Shown here: one piece after another, positions 1-8,027 of the stretch
Numbering within the stretch: the stretch's first letter is position 1
How the letters are laid out: the number at the start of each line of letters is the position of its first letter
NCBI GenBank assembly: GCA_016938655.1
Contig: JAFGUG010000011.1
Location: 186,001-250,000 of the forward strand
DNA length: 64,000 bases
From: Thiotrichales bacterium
GTDB lineage: Bacteria > Pseudomonadota > Gammaproteobacteria > Thiomicrospirales > Thiomicrospiraceae
Direction: 5' to 3'
Position numbers and translations under genes: made by a program
The notes under the pieces: generated by a model
Databases searched by the model: none
What the model saw: the letters and a program-made list of their open reading frames with translations, nothing else
What the model was told of the DNA's origin: nothing

Positions 1-249
1 TCAATTGAATATATGTTGCCGTATGCCGATTATTTAACGTTATTGGGGCAAAACGAATTTGCCTTTGCGGTGATGCACGCCTTTATTCAAAAATCGCCCG
101 AACATTTTTCAGGGTTATTAAAGTTGGCCGAGTTGGCTTTAAAGGTCGGTAAGGCGGCCGAGGCATTAGATGCACTTAAACAAGCAGAAGCATTGCAACC
201 CAATAACCCGCAAGTTAAACAGATGATTCAGCTTTTGACGTCCAATTAA
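1..249 (+). CDS. TPR-repeat protein, C-terminal fragment
   Basis: The reading frame is open from base 1, so the gene begins before the window and the ATG at base 13 is probably internal. The visible 83 residues are helical and carry a tetratricopeptide-like unit (GKAAEALDALKQAEALQPNNPQ), a protein-protein interaction fold. It ends on TAA and is followed within 30 bases by a terminator-like hairpin, so it closes an upstream transcription unit. What the full protein does cannot be told; its position just upstream of the flagellin genes may be coincidental. Confidence 0.7.
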   Translation, partial: SIEYMLPYADYLTLLGQNEFAFAVMHAFIQKSPEHFSGLLKLAELALKVGKAAEALDALKQAEALQPNNPQVKQMIQLLTSN

Positions 250-275
250 TTCGTTGTCATAAGAGAATAACCCAT

Positions 276-308
276 AAAAACGTACTTTAATCAGTGCGTT
301 TTTTTTTG
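276..308 (+). terminator. Rho-independent terminator after TPR gene
   Basis: An 8-bp stem AAACGTAC / GTGCGTTT (one G-U pair) with an 8-base loop is followed directly by a run of T. It separates the TPR gene from the flagellin region. Confidence 0.7.
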
Positions 309-412
309 TCCATCCCTCCTGTAAAGCATCCTGTGAACCACCCTTAAGCCTCCTGTTAAGCCTTCCAAACTGATACCCCTACAAAAAAATGACAAAAAAA
401 GGTTAAAAAAAC

Positions 413-438
413 TAAAGAAAGAAGTCTCGTGCCGTTAC
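413..438 (+). promoter_or_regulatory. Sigma-28 type promoter of first flagellin gene
   Basis: TAAAGAAA, 10 bases, then GCCGTTAC resembles the FliA consensus TAAAGTTT-N11-GCCGATAA with a spacer one base short. It lies about 90 bases ahead of the flagellin start, where late flagellar promoters are expected. The expected transcript would begin close to a 6-bp hairpin (AGGTAA/TTACCT at 448-465). Confidence 0.5.
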
Positions 439-523
439 ATAAATTGAAGGTAAGAAACATTACCTCATAAATATAAGAAATGTAAAAACACAACACACAA
501 AAAGAGACAAGGGAGAACTTATC

Positions 524-1474
524 ATGGCTATGGTAATTAACACAAATATGGGATCTTTAAACGCAGTTCGTTTATTGGATCAAACCTCGGGTGAACAGAA
601 AACGACAATGGAGCGTTTAACATCCGGTTTAAGAATTAACCGTTCAGCAGATGATGCAGCTGGTTTAGCGGTAGCAGAAGGGATGAACTCGCAGATTCGT
701 GGAACGGACATGGCGATTCGTAATACCAATGATGGTATCTCTTTAGTGCAGACCTTAGATGGTGCAGCTGAAGAAGTAGTAAGCATGCTACAGCGTATGC
801 GTGAATTATCGGTTCAGTCTTTAAACGGCACTTACAGTGCCGAAAACCGTTTACAAATGGACCAAGAAGTCCAACAGTTAATGACGGAAATTGACCGAGT
901 TGCGGTGACCACCAAATTTAACGAAGTGAATATTATGCAAAATGTTGCGGCATCGGGATCGATTTTATCAGCGGCGCCTTCGGCATTAAATATTCATGCC
1001 GGTTGGGAAACAGGGATGGACAATAAAATCCCAGTATCCATTGGTAACTTTAATACCGGTTTGTCTGGTTCAGCGGGTGGAGCGAATGTATTTGGATATT
1101 TCACACACTACAGCACACAAGTTGCAGGTGGAGCGCAGGTTGCGATTTCCATTCGTGAGTCGGCTTTTAGTACGGCAGACATCACAACCGTTACCGGTGC
1201 CTCAATTGCATTGATGAAAGTAGATGGGGCTCTGTCCAACATCAATACTCTAAGATCAAAATGGGGTGCTTTGCAAAATCGTATGGAATCAACCGTATCG
1301 AACTTAAGTAACGTAAATGAAAACATGAACGCTGCACGTTCACAGATTATTGATGCCGATTTTGCAAGAGAAAGTGCAAACCTAGCAAGAACGCAGGTTC
1401 TTCAACAAGCAGGGATGAGTATGCTCTCTCAAGCCAATCAGCAGTCACAGAATGTACTTCAGTTGCTGCAGTAA
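524..1474 (+). CDS. flaA: Flagellin A
   Basis: This is a flagellin, the filament subunit exported through the flagellar type III system. The N-terminal D0/D1 region (roughly residues 1-150) has the conserved ADDAAGLAVAEGMNSQIRG stretch, and the C-terminal region (about 235-316) has NLARTQVLQQAGMSMLSQAN. The central part is short, so at 316 residues it is a small flagellin with a reduced outer domain. The ATG is preceded by GGGAGAAC. A second, closely similar 316-residue flagellin follows 149 bases downstream, so this is a tandem duplication. A sigma-28-like promoter lies upstream. Confidence 0.95.
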   Translation: MAMVINTNMGSLNAVRLLDQTSGEQKTTMERLTSGLRINRSADDAAGLAVAEGMNSQIRGTDMAIRNTNDGISLVQTLDGAAEEVVSMLQRMRELSVQSLNGTYSAENRLQMDQEVQQLMTEIDRVAVTTKFNEVNIMQNVAASGSILSAAPSALNIHAGWETGMDNKIPVSIGNFNTGLSGSAGGANVFGYFTHYSTQVAGGAQVAISIRESAFSTADITTVTGASIALMKVDGALSNINTLRSKWGALQNRMESTVSNLSNVNENMNAARSQIIDADFARESANLARTQVLQQAGMSMLSQANQQSQNVLQLLQ

Positions 1475-1544
1475 AACAGAATTCGAGCGAATCAGTTTTC
1501 TGATGGACTCAAATAGGATTTGGGACTCAACCCAAACAGAATTC

Positions 1545-1588
1545 GCCACCTAGTTGGCGGATAACTTAAAGTTAGCAACCCAACTAGG
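1545..1588. repeat. Inverted repeat between the flagellin genes
   Basis: CCTAGTTGG (1549-1557) and CCAACTAGG (1580-1588) form a perfect 9-bp inverted repeat with a 22-base loop. A competing small hairpin CGCCA/TGGCG surrounds the left arm. No T-run follows, so it is not a standard terminator. The loop contains TAAAGTTA, like a sigma-28 -35 element, but the matching -10 is poor. It may be an operator or an mRNA processing site. Confidence 0.5.
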
Positions 1589-1623
1589 GCAAGACTAACA
1601 TTTTCTAAAAAAGGAGATTTATC

Positions 1624-2574
1624 ATGGCAATGGTAATCAATACAAATATGGGTTCGGTGAATGCCAACCGTATTTTAGAAAGAACCTCTGGTGAGCAGAT
1701 GACCGCTATGGAGCGTCTAACCTCCGGTAAACAGATCAACAGTGCCGCGGATAACGCAGCGGGTCTGGCAATCTCTACTGGTATGACATCACAGATTATG
1801 GGTACAGATCAGTCCATTCGTAATGCGAATGACGGTATCTCACTTGTCCAGACGCTTGATGGAGCAGCAGAAGAAGTTGTTAGCATGTTGCAGCGTATGC
1901 GTGAACTGTCAGTTCAGTCTTTGAACGGAACCTACAGTACTGAAAACCGTGGACAGATGCAGGAAGAGTATGCTCAGTTAACGACTGAGATTAATCGTGT
2001 TGCGGTCACCACTAAATTCAACGAAGTACAGGTAATGCAGAACGTAAATACATCTGGTTCGATTATGTCTGCAGCGCAAGCAAACACCAATATTCATGCT
2101 GGTTGGGAAACTGGTGCGGATAACAAAATTGCAATCTCACTAGGTAACTTCAATACAGGCCTATCAGGTTCTGGTGGTGGTGGTAACATGTTTGGTACCT
2201 ATACTCATTACAGTACACAAGTAGCGGGTGGGGCTCAAGTGGCGATTTCTGTTCGTGAGTCTGCGTTCAGTGCAACCAGTATTGGTAATGCTACGGGTGC
2301 GTCTGTTGCAATCATGAAAATCGATGGTGCCTTATCAAACATCGGTACGCTTAGATCAAAATGGGGTGCTTTGCAAAACCGTATGGAATCAACCGTTTCT
2401 AACTTAAGTAACGTGAATGAGAACATTACGGCTGCAAGATCACAGATTCAAGATGCGGACTTTGCTCGTGAAAGTGCTAACTTGGCTAGAACTCAGGTTC
2501 TTCAGCAGGCAGGTATGAGTATGTTGTCGCAAGCGAATCAGCAGTCTCAGAACGTACTATCACTACTTCGATAA
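1624..2574 (+). CDS. flaB: Flagellin B
   Basis: This is a second flagellin of exactly the same length (316 aa) as its upstream neighbour. Most of the N- and C-terminal coiled-coil regions are identical (ISLVQTLDGAAEEVVSMLQR, NLARTQVLQQAGMSMLSQAN). Differences are concentrated at residues 45-60 and in the short central domain (GLSGSGGGGNMFGTYTHY). A strong AAGGAGAT site precedes the ATG. Multiple flagellins are common in polar-flagellated gammaproteobacteria and build one mixed filament. Codon choice differs somewhat between the copies, suggesting the duplication is not very recent. Confidence 0.95.
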   Translation: MAMVINTNMGSVNANRILERTSGEQMTAMERLTSGKQINSAADNAAGLAISTGMTSQIMGTDQSIRNANDGISLVQTLDGAAEEVVSMLQRMRELSVQSLNGTYSTENRGQMQEEYAQLTTEINRVAVTTKFNEVQVMQNVNTSGSIMSAAQANTNIHAGWETGADNKIAISLGNFNTGLSGSGGGGNMFGTYTHYSTQVAGGAQVAISVRESAFSATSIGNATGASVAIMKIDGALSNIGTLRSKWGALQNRMESTVSNLSNVNENITAARSQIQDADFARESANLARTQVLQQAGMSMLSQANQQSQNVLSLLR

Positions 2575-2603
2575 ACACTTAGTGTTAGAAGGGGGAGGCA
2601 GAT

Positions 2604-3014
2604 ATGGACATTAATTCGATCTTATCATCTGCTGTTGCAAAACCTGCTCAACCGTCGGCTGTTAAGCCGGCGGTCAATGAAGAGGCGAAACAACAACAGT
2701 CTGAAGCATCAGTCGTCTCTCCAAAATCGAATACTGAATCTACATCGTTTCAAGTGTTAAGTGATAAAGCCGAGCAACTTAATCAACAGATGAAATTGTT
2801 AGGCCAGTCACTCGCTTTTACGGTAGACGAAACCACCCAGTCCGCTGTGGTGAAAGTAGTTGATAAAACGACTGATGAAGTGATTAGACAATTTCCGAGT
2901 GAAGGGTCGTTGCGAATTATGCAAAATATTCAAAATTACCTAAATTCGGTGCAACAAAGTGGCGGACAAACTAAAGAAGGTTTGACAGGTTCCTTATTCA
3001 GTGAAATCATATAA
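2604..3014 (+). CDS. flaG: FlaG family flagellar protein
   Basis: This 136-residue protein has a disordered, Q/S/K-rich N-terminal half. Its conserved C-terminal FlaG domain includes LAFTVDETTQSAVVKVVDKT and TDEVIRQFPSEG. FlaG proteins affect filament length in polar flagellates. The gene lies 29 bases after flaB with a strong GGGGGAGG ribosome site and probably shares its transcript. A second FlaG-like gene follows after 26 bases, which is unusual, as one is the norm. Confidence 0.88.
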   Translation: MDINSILSSAVAKPAQPSAVKPAVNEEAKQQQSEASVVSPKSNTESTSFQVLSDKAEQLNQQMKLLGQSLAFTVDETTQSAVVKVVDKTTDEVIRQFPSEGSLRIMQNIQNYLNSVQQSGGQTKEGLTGSLFSEII

Positions 3015-3040
3015 GTTGATGAAATTGTTAAGGAGGGGGT

Positions 3041-3499
3041 ATGGCAGAATTAAATGTTATGCAACCGAACAGCTTAAACAGCAGTCTGAAAAGCCTTTCT
3101 GCAGGTTCGCCAATTGGAACATCGGTTTCTGACGAGGTTAGCCGCATTGATCAATCTAATGTGACTCAAGAAATTGAGAAAACCAAGAATGATCTTAAGC
3201 AGCTAAAATCTGAAGAGACCAATGGCCAAACCGAGCAAGTACAATTAGATAGTTTAATGAAAGATTTAAACCTTCAATTGGAAAACCTCCAGAATTATTT
3301 AAGATTTGAGCGAGATGATTCATCCGAAAAGATGGTTATCTTTATCAAAAACAGTGAGACGGATGAGGTAATACGCCAGATTCCATCACAAGAATTTATG
3401 ACTATCTCTAAAAATATTACGAATTATCTAGAGATGCGTCAGCAACTATCGGAAACGGTAGTGACTCCGCCGGGCTTGATTACACATGAAAAAGCTTAG
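3041..3499 (+). CDS. Second FlaG-like protein
   Basis: This 152-residue protein ends in the same FlaG-type fold as its neighbour (LRFERDDSSEKMVIFIKNSE and TDEVIRQIPSQEFMTISKNI). Its N-terminal half differs and is predicted to be helical and coiled (EIEKTKNDLKQLKSEE). It starts at ATG after AAGGAGGG. The pair probably arose by duplication followed by divergence of the N-terminal part. A hairpin terminator follows 23 bases downstream, closing the flagellin-flaG unit. Confidence 0.8.
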   Translation: MAELNVMQPNSLNSSLKSLSAGSPIGTSVSDEVSRIDQSNVTQEIEKTKNDLKQLKSEETNGQTEQVQLDSLMKDLNLQLENLQNYLRFERDDSSEKMVIFIKNSETDEVIRQIPSQEFMTISKNITNYLEMRQQLSETVVTPPGLITHEKA

Positions 3500-3522
3500 G
3501 TAAACAGTTCCCTTGTGTGTTT

Positions 3523-3546
3523 AGCGGTCTTTTGACCGCTTTTTTT
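3523..3546 (+). terminator. Terminator after second flaG gene
   Basis: A perfect 7-bp stem AGCGGTC/GACCGCT with a TTTT loop is followed by TTTTTT. It ends the flagellin-flaG transcript before the fliD promoter. Confidence 0.9.
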
Positions 3547-3572
3547 CGTTTTAAGTCCCCCAAAAATCCCAT

Positions 3573-3599
3573 TAAAGTTTTAACGCTTGCTGTCGATAA
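3573..3599 (+). promoter_or_regulatory. Sigma-28 promoter of fliD
   Basis: TAAAGTTT, exactly 11 bases, then GTCGATAA matches the FliA (sigma-28) consensus at all but one position with the correct spacing. It lies 91 bases ahead of the fliD ATG, and the preceding unit has just terminated, so fliD-fliS-fliT is expected to be a late-class operon. Confidence 0.87.
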
Positions 3600-3689
3600 C
3601 TTTATATAAGAGTGTTGGCATTTATGATGCTTATAAACTCTGTATTATAATTAAAAAAAACAAACGATTTGACGACCAGGAGCTGAGCC

Positions 3690-6026
3690 ATGGCAAATGA
3701 AATTGGCACCACGCTATTAAATACTCTTACCAACAGTACTTTTGACATTGGAAATATGGCCAAGGTACTGGCAGAAGCAGACGTGTCTGGTTCAAAAGCG
3801 ATTCTCGAACGAAATCAGACCAAGGTTTCGACCGAACTGGATGCGCTTAAATACATGGAAACGAACCTAGCGGCATTTAGCTCCTATTTAACGGATCTTT
3901 CTTCACCGGATCTTTTTTCACAGCGCAGTTCCGTCTCTTCAGATGAGGGCGTCGTTACGATGACGGCAACGAACACGGCCGCAATCGCCTCTTATCAAGT
4001 GGAATCGCGTCAGTTAGCGCAAGCCAATACGTTGGTTGCGAATACAACGTATGGTTCGGCTTCGGATACCATCTCATCGGGAACTTTGGATATTGTCGTT
4101 GCTGGTCAAACACAATCCATTATTGTCGATGCCAGTAACAATACCTTAGAAGGTTTGCAAAACGTGATCAACAGTGGCGATTACGGTGTCACCGCTTCCA
4201 TCATCAATAACGCCGGTAGCTATCAGATGATGTTTACCTCGAAACAAACCGGTGCGGCGGGTGAAATCAGTGTTTCAGGCCTGCCTGATTTTGATGCCAG
4301 TGGCTATACAACTACAGCAGAAGCGCAAGATGCCGTTATGGTTTTAAATGGTTTAACCATTACTAGCGCCTCGAATACCTTTGAGGATGTCATTGATGGC
4401 GTGACGTTTAACTTGAATTCAGCCGCGGTGGGCAGCCCAAAAACCTTATCAATTTCGCAAGATAGTGAACAAGTCTCAGAAACCATCACTAGTTTTGTTG
4501 GAGTTTATAACCAGCTTCAAACGATTTTGGATGAATTAGGAAAGTACGATAAATCCGATTTGACGGAAGCCGAATTGGAGTCAGAAGAGTTTGCTTTTTA
4601 TGGCGATTTAGCAGGGAACAGTCTGTTACGTTCTGTTCAATCGCAAATTGAATCGTCGCTTTCAGGCGCCATTACTGAGCTCAATAGCAGTTATAACACC
4701 TTGTCTTCTGTGGGAATTACTTTGAACAGGGAAGGGGTTTTACAGCTGGATGAAACCCTATTAAACAACGTCATGCAAACCGACATGCAAGCATTATCTA
4801 ATTTGTTCTCAAAAGGGGGCAGTAGTTCAGATCCCTTAATCAACGTGACTGGTGGCAGTGATCGAACACAAACAGGCAGTTATGCGCTAGACATTACCCA
4901 GTTAGCGGAACGTGCTTCGGTTACCGGTGGTGCGGTAGTATTATCCACCGATGAAAAAGTAGCGGGCGACCGTGTTGTCGACAGCGCTGCGGCTTTAACC
5001 ATTGATGCTGGTGCGAGTTTTGATTTAGACATTGGTGGTACAAGCAATACGATTAGCTTGGCAGGTCTTGCCGGAACGTATGCCACAAAAGAAGAGGTGG
5101 CAACCGCCATTCAAGGTCAGATTGACAGTGCCTTTGGTGGTGGTGTCGCCAGTATCTTATACGATGCCACCCAATCTCGGTTTGAAATTGCCGCTGCAGT
5201 TGGGGAAGGCTCGGCTTCGCTTTCAAATGTAACCGGTATGAGTAATCAAGCTTTTAACAATGACAGTTATACCGGCCAAGCGTTAATTGATTTAAGTGCC
5301 GCGCCAGCGACCTTTGATGTGAAAGTGAATGATTCGGTGAGCGCAACAGCCACATTAGCCACCGGTCGTTATACTTTAGATGAACTTGGTCGCGCCATGG
5401 CGACTGCAATTAATACTAATAGCGAAGTTCAGGCGGTGGGGGCTGAAGTCAGCGTGTCAACCGCGGGTGGCGTTCTTAATGTCTCTTCAAGTCGATTTGG
5501 AATTTTCTCTTCAGTCGAATTGACCAACATAACCAATATGGGCAATGCGGGTTTAACAACCGATTTAACCGATATTGGTCAAAACGTAGATGGCACCATT
5601 ACCACGGATTCAGGAATCTTAAATATTGGTGCCTACGCCTCTTCTGAGGATGGCCGAAAAGTCAAAGTCAGTGATTTTGCGGTGATTGCTGGTGAAGAGG
5701 CGGAAGTTCGTGGATTAGAGTTTGAAGTACTTGGTGGCGTTATTGGTGCGCGTGGTGATATGACCTACGCACAAGGCTTTGCCAGTGTGATGGAAGAGAC
5801 CATTAAAAACTTATTTGATGAAGATAATGGATTAATAGCCCAGCGTATCGATTCGTTAAACAGTAAAAACGATCGCTATGATGAAAAAACCAAAGAGATT
5901 GATGTGCGTTATGAAAAAATGCTGCTTAAATATCAGATGCAGTTTTCCATGCTACAGTCAATTATTTCGAGTTCTGAACAGACTCGTGACTACTTATCAG
6001 CAACGTTTAGCAATAGCAGTAATTAA
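3690..6026 (+). CDS. fliD: Flagellar filament cap protein FliD
   Basis: FliD caps the growing filament and folds incoming flagellin. Evidence is the N-terminal region starting FDIGNMAKVLAEADVSG, the hook-associated region with ASYQVESRQLAQANTLVA, and a C-terminal helical D0/D1 part (IAQRIDSLNSKNDRYDEKTK). At 778 residues it is much longer than typical 450-670 residue caps. The extra length holds a second copy of the beta-rich motif (TGSYALDITQLAERASVTGG near residue 395), so an extra outer domain is likely. It starts at ATG after CAGGAGC, with fliS 23 bases downstream. Confidence 0.9.
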   Translation: MANEIGTTLLNTLTNSTFDIGNMAKVLAEADVSGSKAILERNQTKVSTELDALKYMETNLAAFSSYLTDLSSPDLFSQRSSVSSDEGVVTMTATNTAAIASYQVESRQLAQANTLVANTTYGSASDTISSGTLDIVVAGQTQSIIVDASNNTLEGLQNVINSGDYGVTASIINNAGSYQMMFTSKQTGAAGEISVSGLPDFDASGYTTTAEAQDAVMVLNGLTITSASNTFEDVIDGVTFNLNSAAVGSPKTLSISQDSEQVSETITSFVGVYNQLQTILDELGKYDKSDLTEAELESEEFAFYGDLAGNSLLRSVQSQIESSLSGAITELNSSYNTLSSVGITLNREGVLQLDETLLNNVMQTDMQALSNLFSKGGSSSDPLINVTGGSDRTQTGSYALDITQLAERASVTGGAVVLSTDEKVAGDRVVDSAAALTIDAGASFDLDIGGTSNTISLAGLAGTYATKEEVATAIQGQIDSAFGGGVASILYDATQSRFEIAAAVGEGSASLSNVTGMSNQAFNNDSYTGQALIDLSAAPATFDVKVNDSVSATATLATGRYTLDELGRAMATAINTNSEVQAVGAEVSVSTAGGVLNVSSSRFGIFSSVELTNITNMGNAGLTTDLTDIGQNVDGTITTDSGILNIGAYASSEDGRKVKVSDFAVIAGEEAEVRGLEFEVLGGVIGARGDMTYAQGFASVMEETIKNLFDEDNGLIAQRIDSLNSKNDRYDEKTKEIDVRYEKMLLKYQMQFSMLQSIISSSEQTRDYLSATFSNSSN

Positions 6027-6049
6027 AAAGCAAATCGAGGGAATGTGAA

Positions 6050-6484
6050 ATGAATATGGCATTACGAAATAAGTTTGCTCAACAATATGCGAATAATTAT
6101 GTTGAAACCGCTGTCTCAGAAGCGACCCCACATAAGTTAATCGAAATGTTGTATGAGGGCGCTTTAAAGCATTTGAACTTAACCAAGGTGTTTATTGAAC
6201 AAAAAAACTTTGAGAAAAAGTCCGTGCACGTCAATAAAACACTCTCTATTTTGAATGCACTGCGCTCTGGCGTGGATTTGGAAAAAGGTAAAGACGTAGG
6301 CGGCAATCTCTACGACTTATACGATTACTGTTATCGTCGAGTATTTGAAGCTTCCTCTAAAAATGATATTGAAATCATTAATGAAATCATTGTATTAGTA
6401 AAAGACCTTGATGAGGCATGGAAGCAGATGCCTGAAGATATTAAGCGCGTTTCTAAAGATCAAATTGATAAGTTAAAAGCCTAG
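6050..6484 (+). CDS. fliS: Flagellin chaperone FliS
   Basis: FliS binds the flagellin C-terminus in the cytoplasm and prevents early polymerisation. The 144 residues have the usual family length and the signature YVETAVSEATPHKLIEMLYE near the N-terminus, followed by a four-helix bundle. There are two possible starts, ATG AAT ATG; the first follows GAGGGAATGTGAA. The gene lies 23 bases after fliD and 2 bases before the next gene, so it is an operon member. Confidence 0.93.
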   Translation: MNMALRNKFAQQYANNYVETAVSEATPHKLIEMLYEGALKHLNLTKVFIEQKNFEKKSVHVNKTLSILNALRSGVDLEKGKDVGGNLYDLYDYCYRRVFEASSKNDIEIINEIIVLVKDLDEAWKQMPEDIKRVSKDQIDKLKA

Positions 6485-6486
6485 TT

Positions 6487-6777
6487 ATGAACGCATTAGA
6501 AAAACAAAAGCTAACCTTGTTAACGCATTCAAAAAACATGATGAATGCGGCCTTAGCAGAGGATTGGCAACGGTTTTCGGAACTGGATTCTGTATGGCAG
6601 TCACAGCTAAAAACGGCTGTGGACACCTACGGTGTTCAGTTGGATTCTATTAGCGAACAGCTACTGAAAGACAATGAAGCCATTCAAAAAAAAATCAAAC
6701 AAGCGCAAGCTCAATTGGCCAGTCAGTTACAAAAGAGCACCCAGTCGCACACCTCCGTAAAACAATACCTAAAATAA
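6487..6777 (+). CDS. fliT: FliT-like flagellar chaperone (putative)
   Basis: This small all-helical protein of 96 residues begins two bases after the fliS stop. Length, helical character and position after fliDS fit FliT, the export chaperone for FliD. FliT proteins diverge strongly in sequence, so the call rests mainly on context. No membrane segment is seen and the C-terminal half looks like a coiled coil (QKKIKQAQAQLASQLQKS). An alternative is an unrelated small flagellar-locus protein. Confidence 0.6.
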   Translation: MNALEKQKLTLLTHSKNMMNAALAEDWQRFSELDSVWQSQLKTAVDTYGVQLDSISEQLLKDNEAIQKKIKQAQAQLASQLQKSTQSHTSVKQYLK

Positions 6778-6803
6778 ACCATACAAAAAAGATTGCCAAA
6801 ATT

Positions 6804-6832
6804 TTGACATCTTAGAGAAACCCGTATATAAA
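6804..6832 (+). promoter_or_regulatory. Sigma-70 promoter of flrA
   Basis: TTGACA, 17 bases, TATAAA is a near-consensus housekeeping promoter about 37 bases before the flrA ATG. This fits FlrA as the top, sigma-70-dependent regulator of the flagellar cascade. Confidence 0.85.
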
Positions 6833-6869
6833 GGGAGTCCAAGTCAAAATTAATGTATGTGGCGGTTTA

Positions 6870-7982
6870 ATGTCTATTGAGCATCTATCGAATCTTGTTG
6901 GCGACGGTCCAGCAATGCAGAAAGTCAAAAAACTGATTCTTCAGGTTGCGCAAACCGATGCGACCGTCCTAATTCTTGGCGAGTCCGGAACGGGTAAAGA
7001 GGTCGTCGCCCAATCCCTCCACCAAGTCTCTCAGCGTTCAGATCGTGCTTTTGTTCCTATTAACTGTGGGGCCATTCCTGCCGAACTGTTAGAGAGTGAA
7101 TTGTTTGGTCATGAAAAGGGTGCGTTTACTGGCGCGATTACGGCTCGTAAAGGGCGGTTTGAAATGGCAGAAAAGGGAACTATTTTCTTGGATGAAATTG
7201 GCGACATGCCCCTGCCTATGCAAGTGAAGCTGTTACGCGTTCTTCAAGAGCGCACCTTTGAACGAGTAGGCGGTAACAAAAGCTTTGAGTGTGACGTTCG
7301 CGTCATCGCTGCAACCCACCGAACCTTAGAAGACAATATTGAAGCCGGCACCTTCCGTGAAGATTTGTTCTATCGACTCAATGTATTTCCTATCGAAATG
7401 CCTGCCTTGCGTGAACGCCCTGAAGACATCCCGAGTTTATTGACATTTATGTTTTCTAATATTGAAGCGAATGGTCGAAAAATTCCTACCTTTACTGAAA
7501 AAGCGATGATTGCTCTTCAGCACTATCCTTGGCCGGGCAATGTTCGTGAATTGGGAAACTTAGCCGAACGTCTATCCATTTTATTTCCAGGTTTACCGGT
7601 CGACTATGATGATTTGCCAAGTAAATACCAAGTAGAACTGCCAGAAGACGCGCAGCTTATAAAATCGGATCCTATTATTGCCGATTCCATTATGGCCATA
7701 CCTGATTCTGATGGGGTGGATACGATAATTCAAGATAAGGTGGCAGATTCTGCAATAGCAAACTCAGCAGGCCTGCCAAATACCAATTCAAATGGCGTCT
7801 TTAATGAGATTCCAGATTTAAATACGGGACTCGATTTAAAGTCGTACTTGGTTGAAATGGAAGTACAGTTAATTCAAAAAGCGTTATCACAAACTGATGG
7901 CAATGTTTCACAAGCGGCTAAATTGTTACAAACCAATCGCACGACATTGGTTGAGAAAATTCGTAAGTATGAACTTTCATAG
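6870..7982 (+). CDS. flrA: Sigma-54-dependent flagellar master regulator, FlrA/FleQ type
   Basis: This AAA+ enhancer-binding protein remodels sigma-54 polymerase at flagellar promoters. It has Walker A GESGTGKE near residue 37, the sigma-54 contact loop GAFTGA near 85, Walker [11 protein letters not shown] near 110, and a C-terminal Fis-type helix-turn-helix ([20 protein letters not shown]). The N-terminal receiver-like FleQ domain found in the usual 470-490 residue homologues is missing; the protein opens almost directly in the AAA+ domain. The linker before the DNA-binding part is long and low-complexity and carries the GCAGGCCTGC element, read as SAGLP. flrB and flrC follow. Confidence 0.88.
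   Translation: MSIEHLSNLVGDGPAMQKVKKLILQVAQTDATVLILGESGTGKEVVAQSLHQVSQRSDRAFVPINCGAIPAELLESELFGHEKGAFTGAITARKGRFEMAEKGTIFLDEIGDMPLPMQVKLLRVLQERTFERVGGNKSFECDVRVIAATHRTLEDNIEAGTFREDLFYRLNVFPIEMPALRERPEDIPSLLTFMFSNIEANGRKIPTFTEKAMIALQHYPWPGNVRELGNLAERLSILFPGLPVDYDDLPSKYQVELPEDAQLIKSDPIIADSIMAIPDSDGVDTIIQDKVADSAIANSAGLPNTNSNGVFNEIPDLNTGLDLKSYLVEMEVQLIQKALSQTDGNVSQAAKLLQTNRTTLVEKIRKYELS
7767..7776. repeat. GCAGGCCTGC palindrome (inside flrA)
   Basis: This is a perfect 10-bp copy of the core of the iterated palindrome AGCAGGCCTGCT. It is read in frame as S-A-G-L-P in the variable linker of FlrA. Confidence 0.85.
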
Positions 7983-8027
7983 ATTCGATTTAAGGTGTTT
8001 TAGTCAGATAAACAGGAGGTTTTTGAC

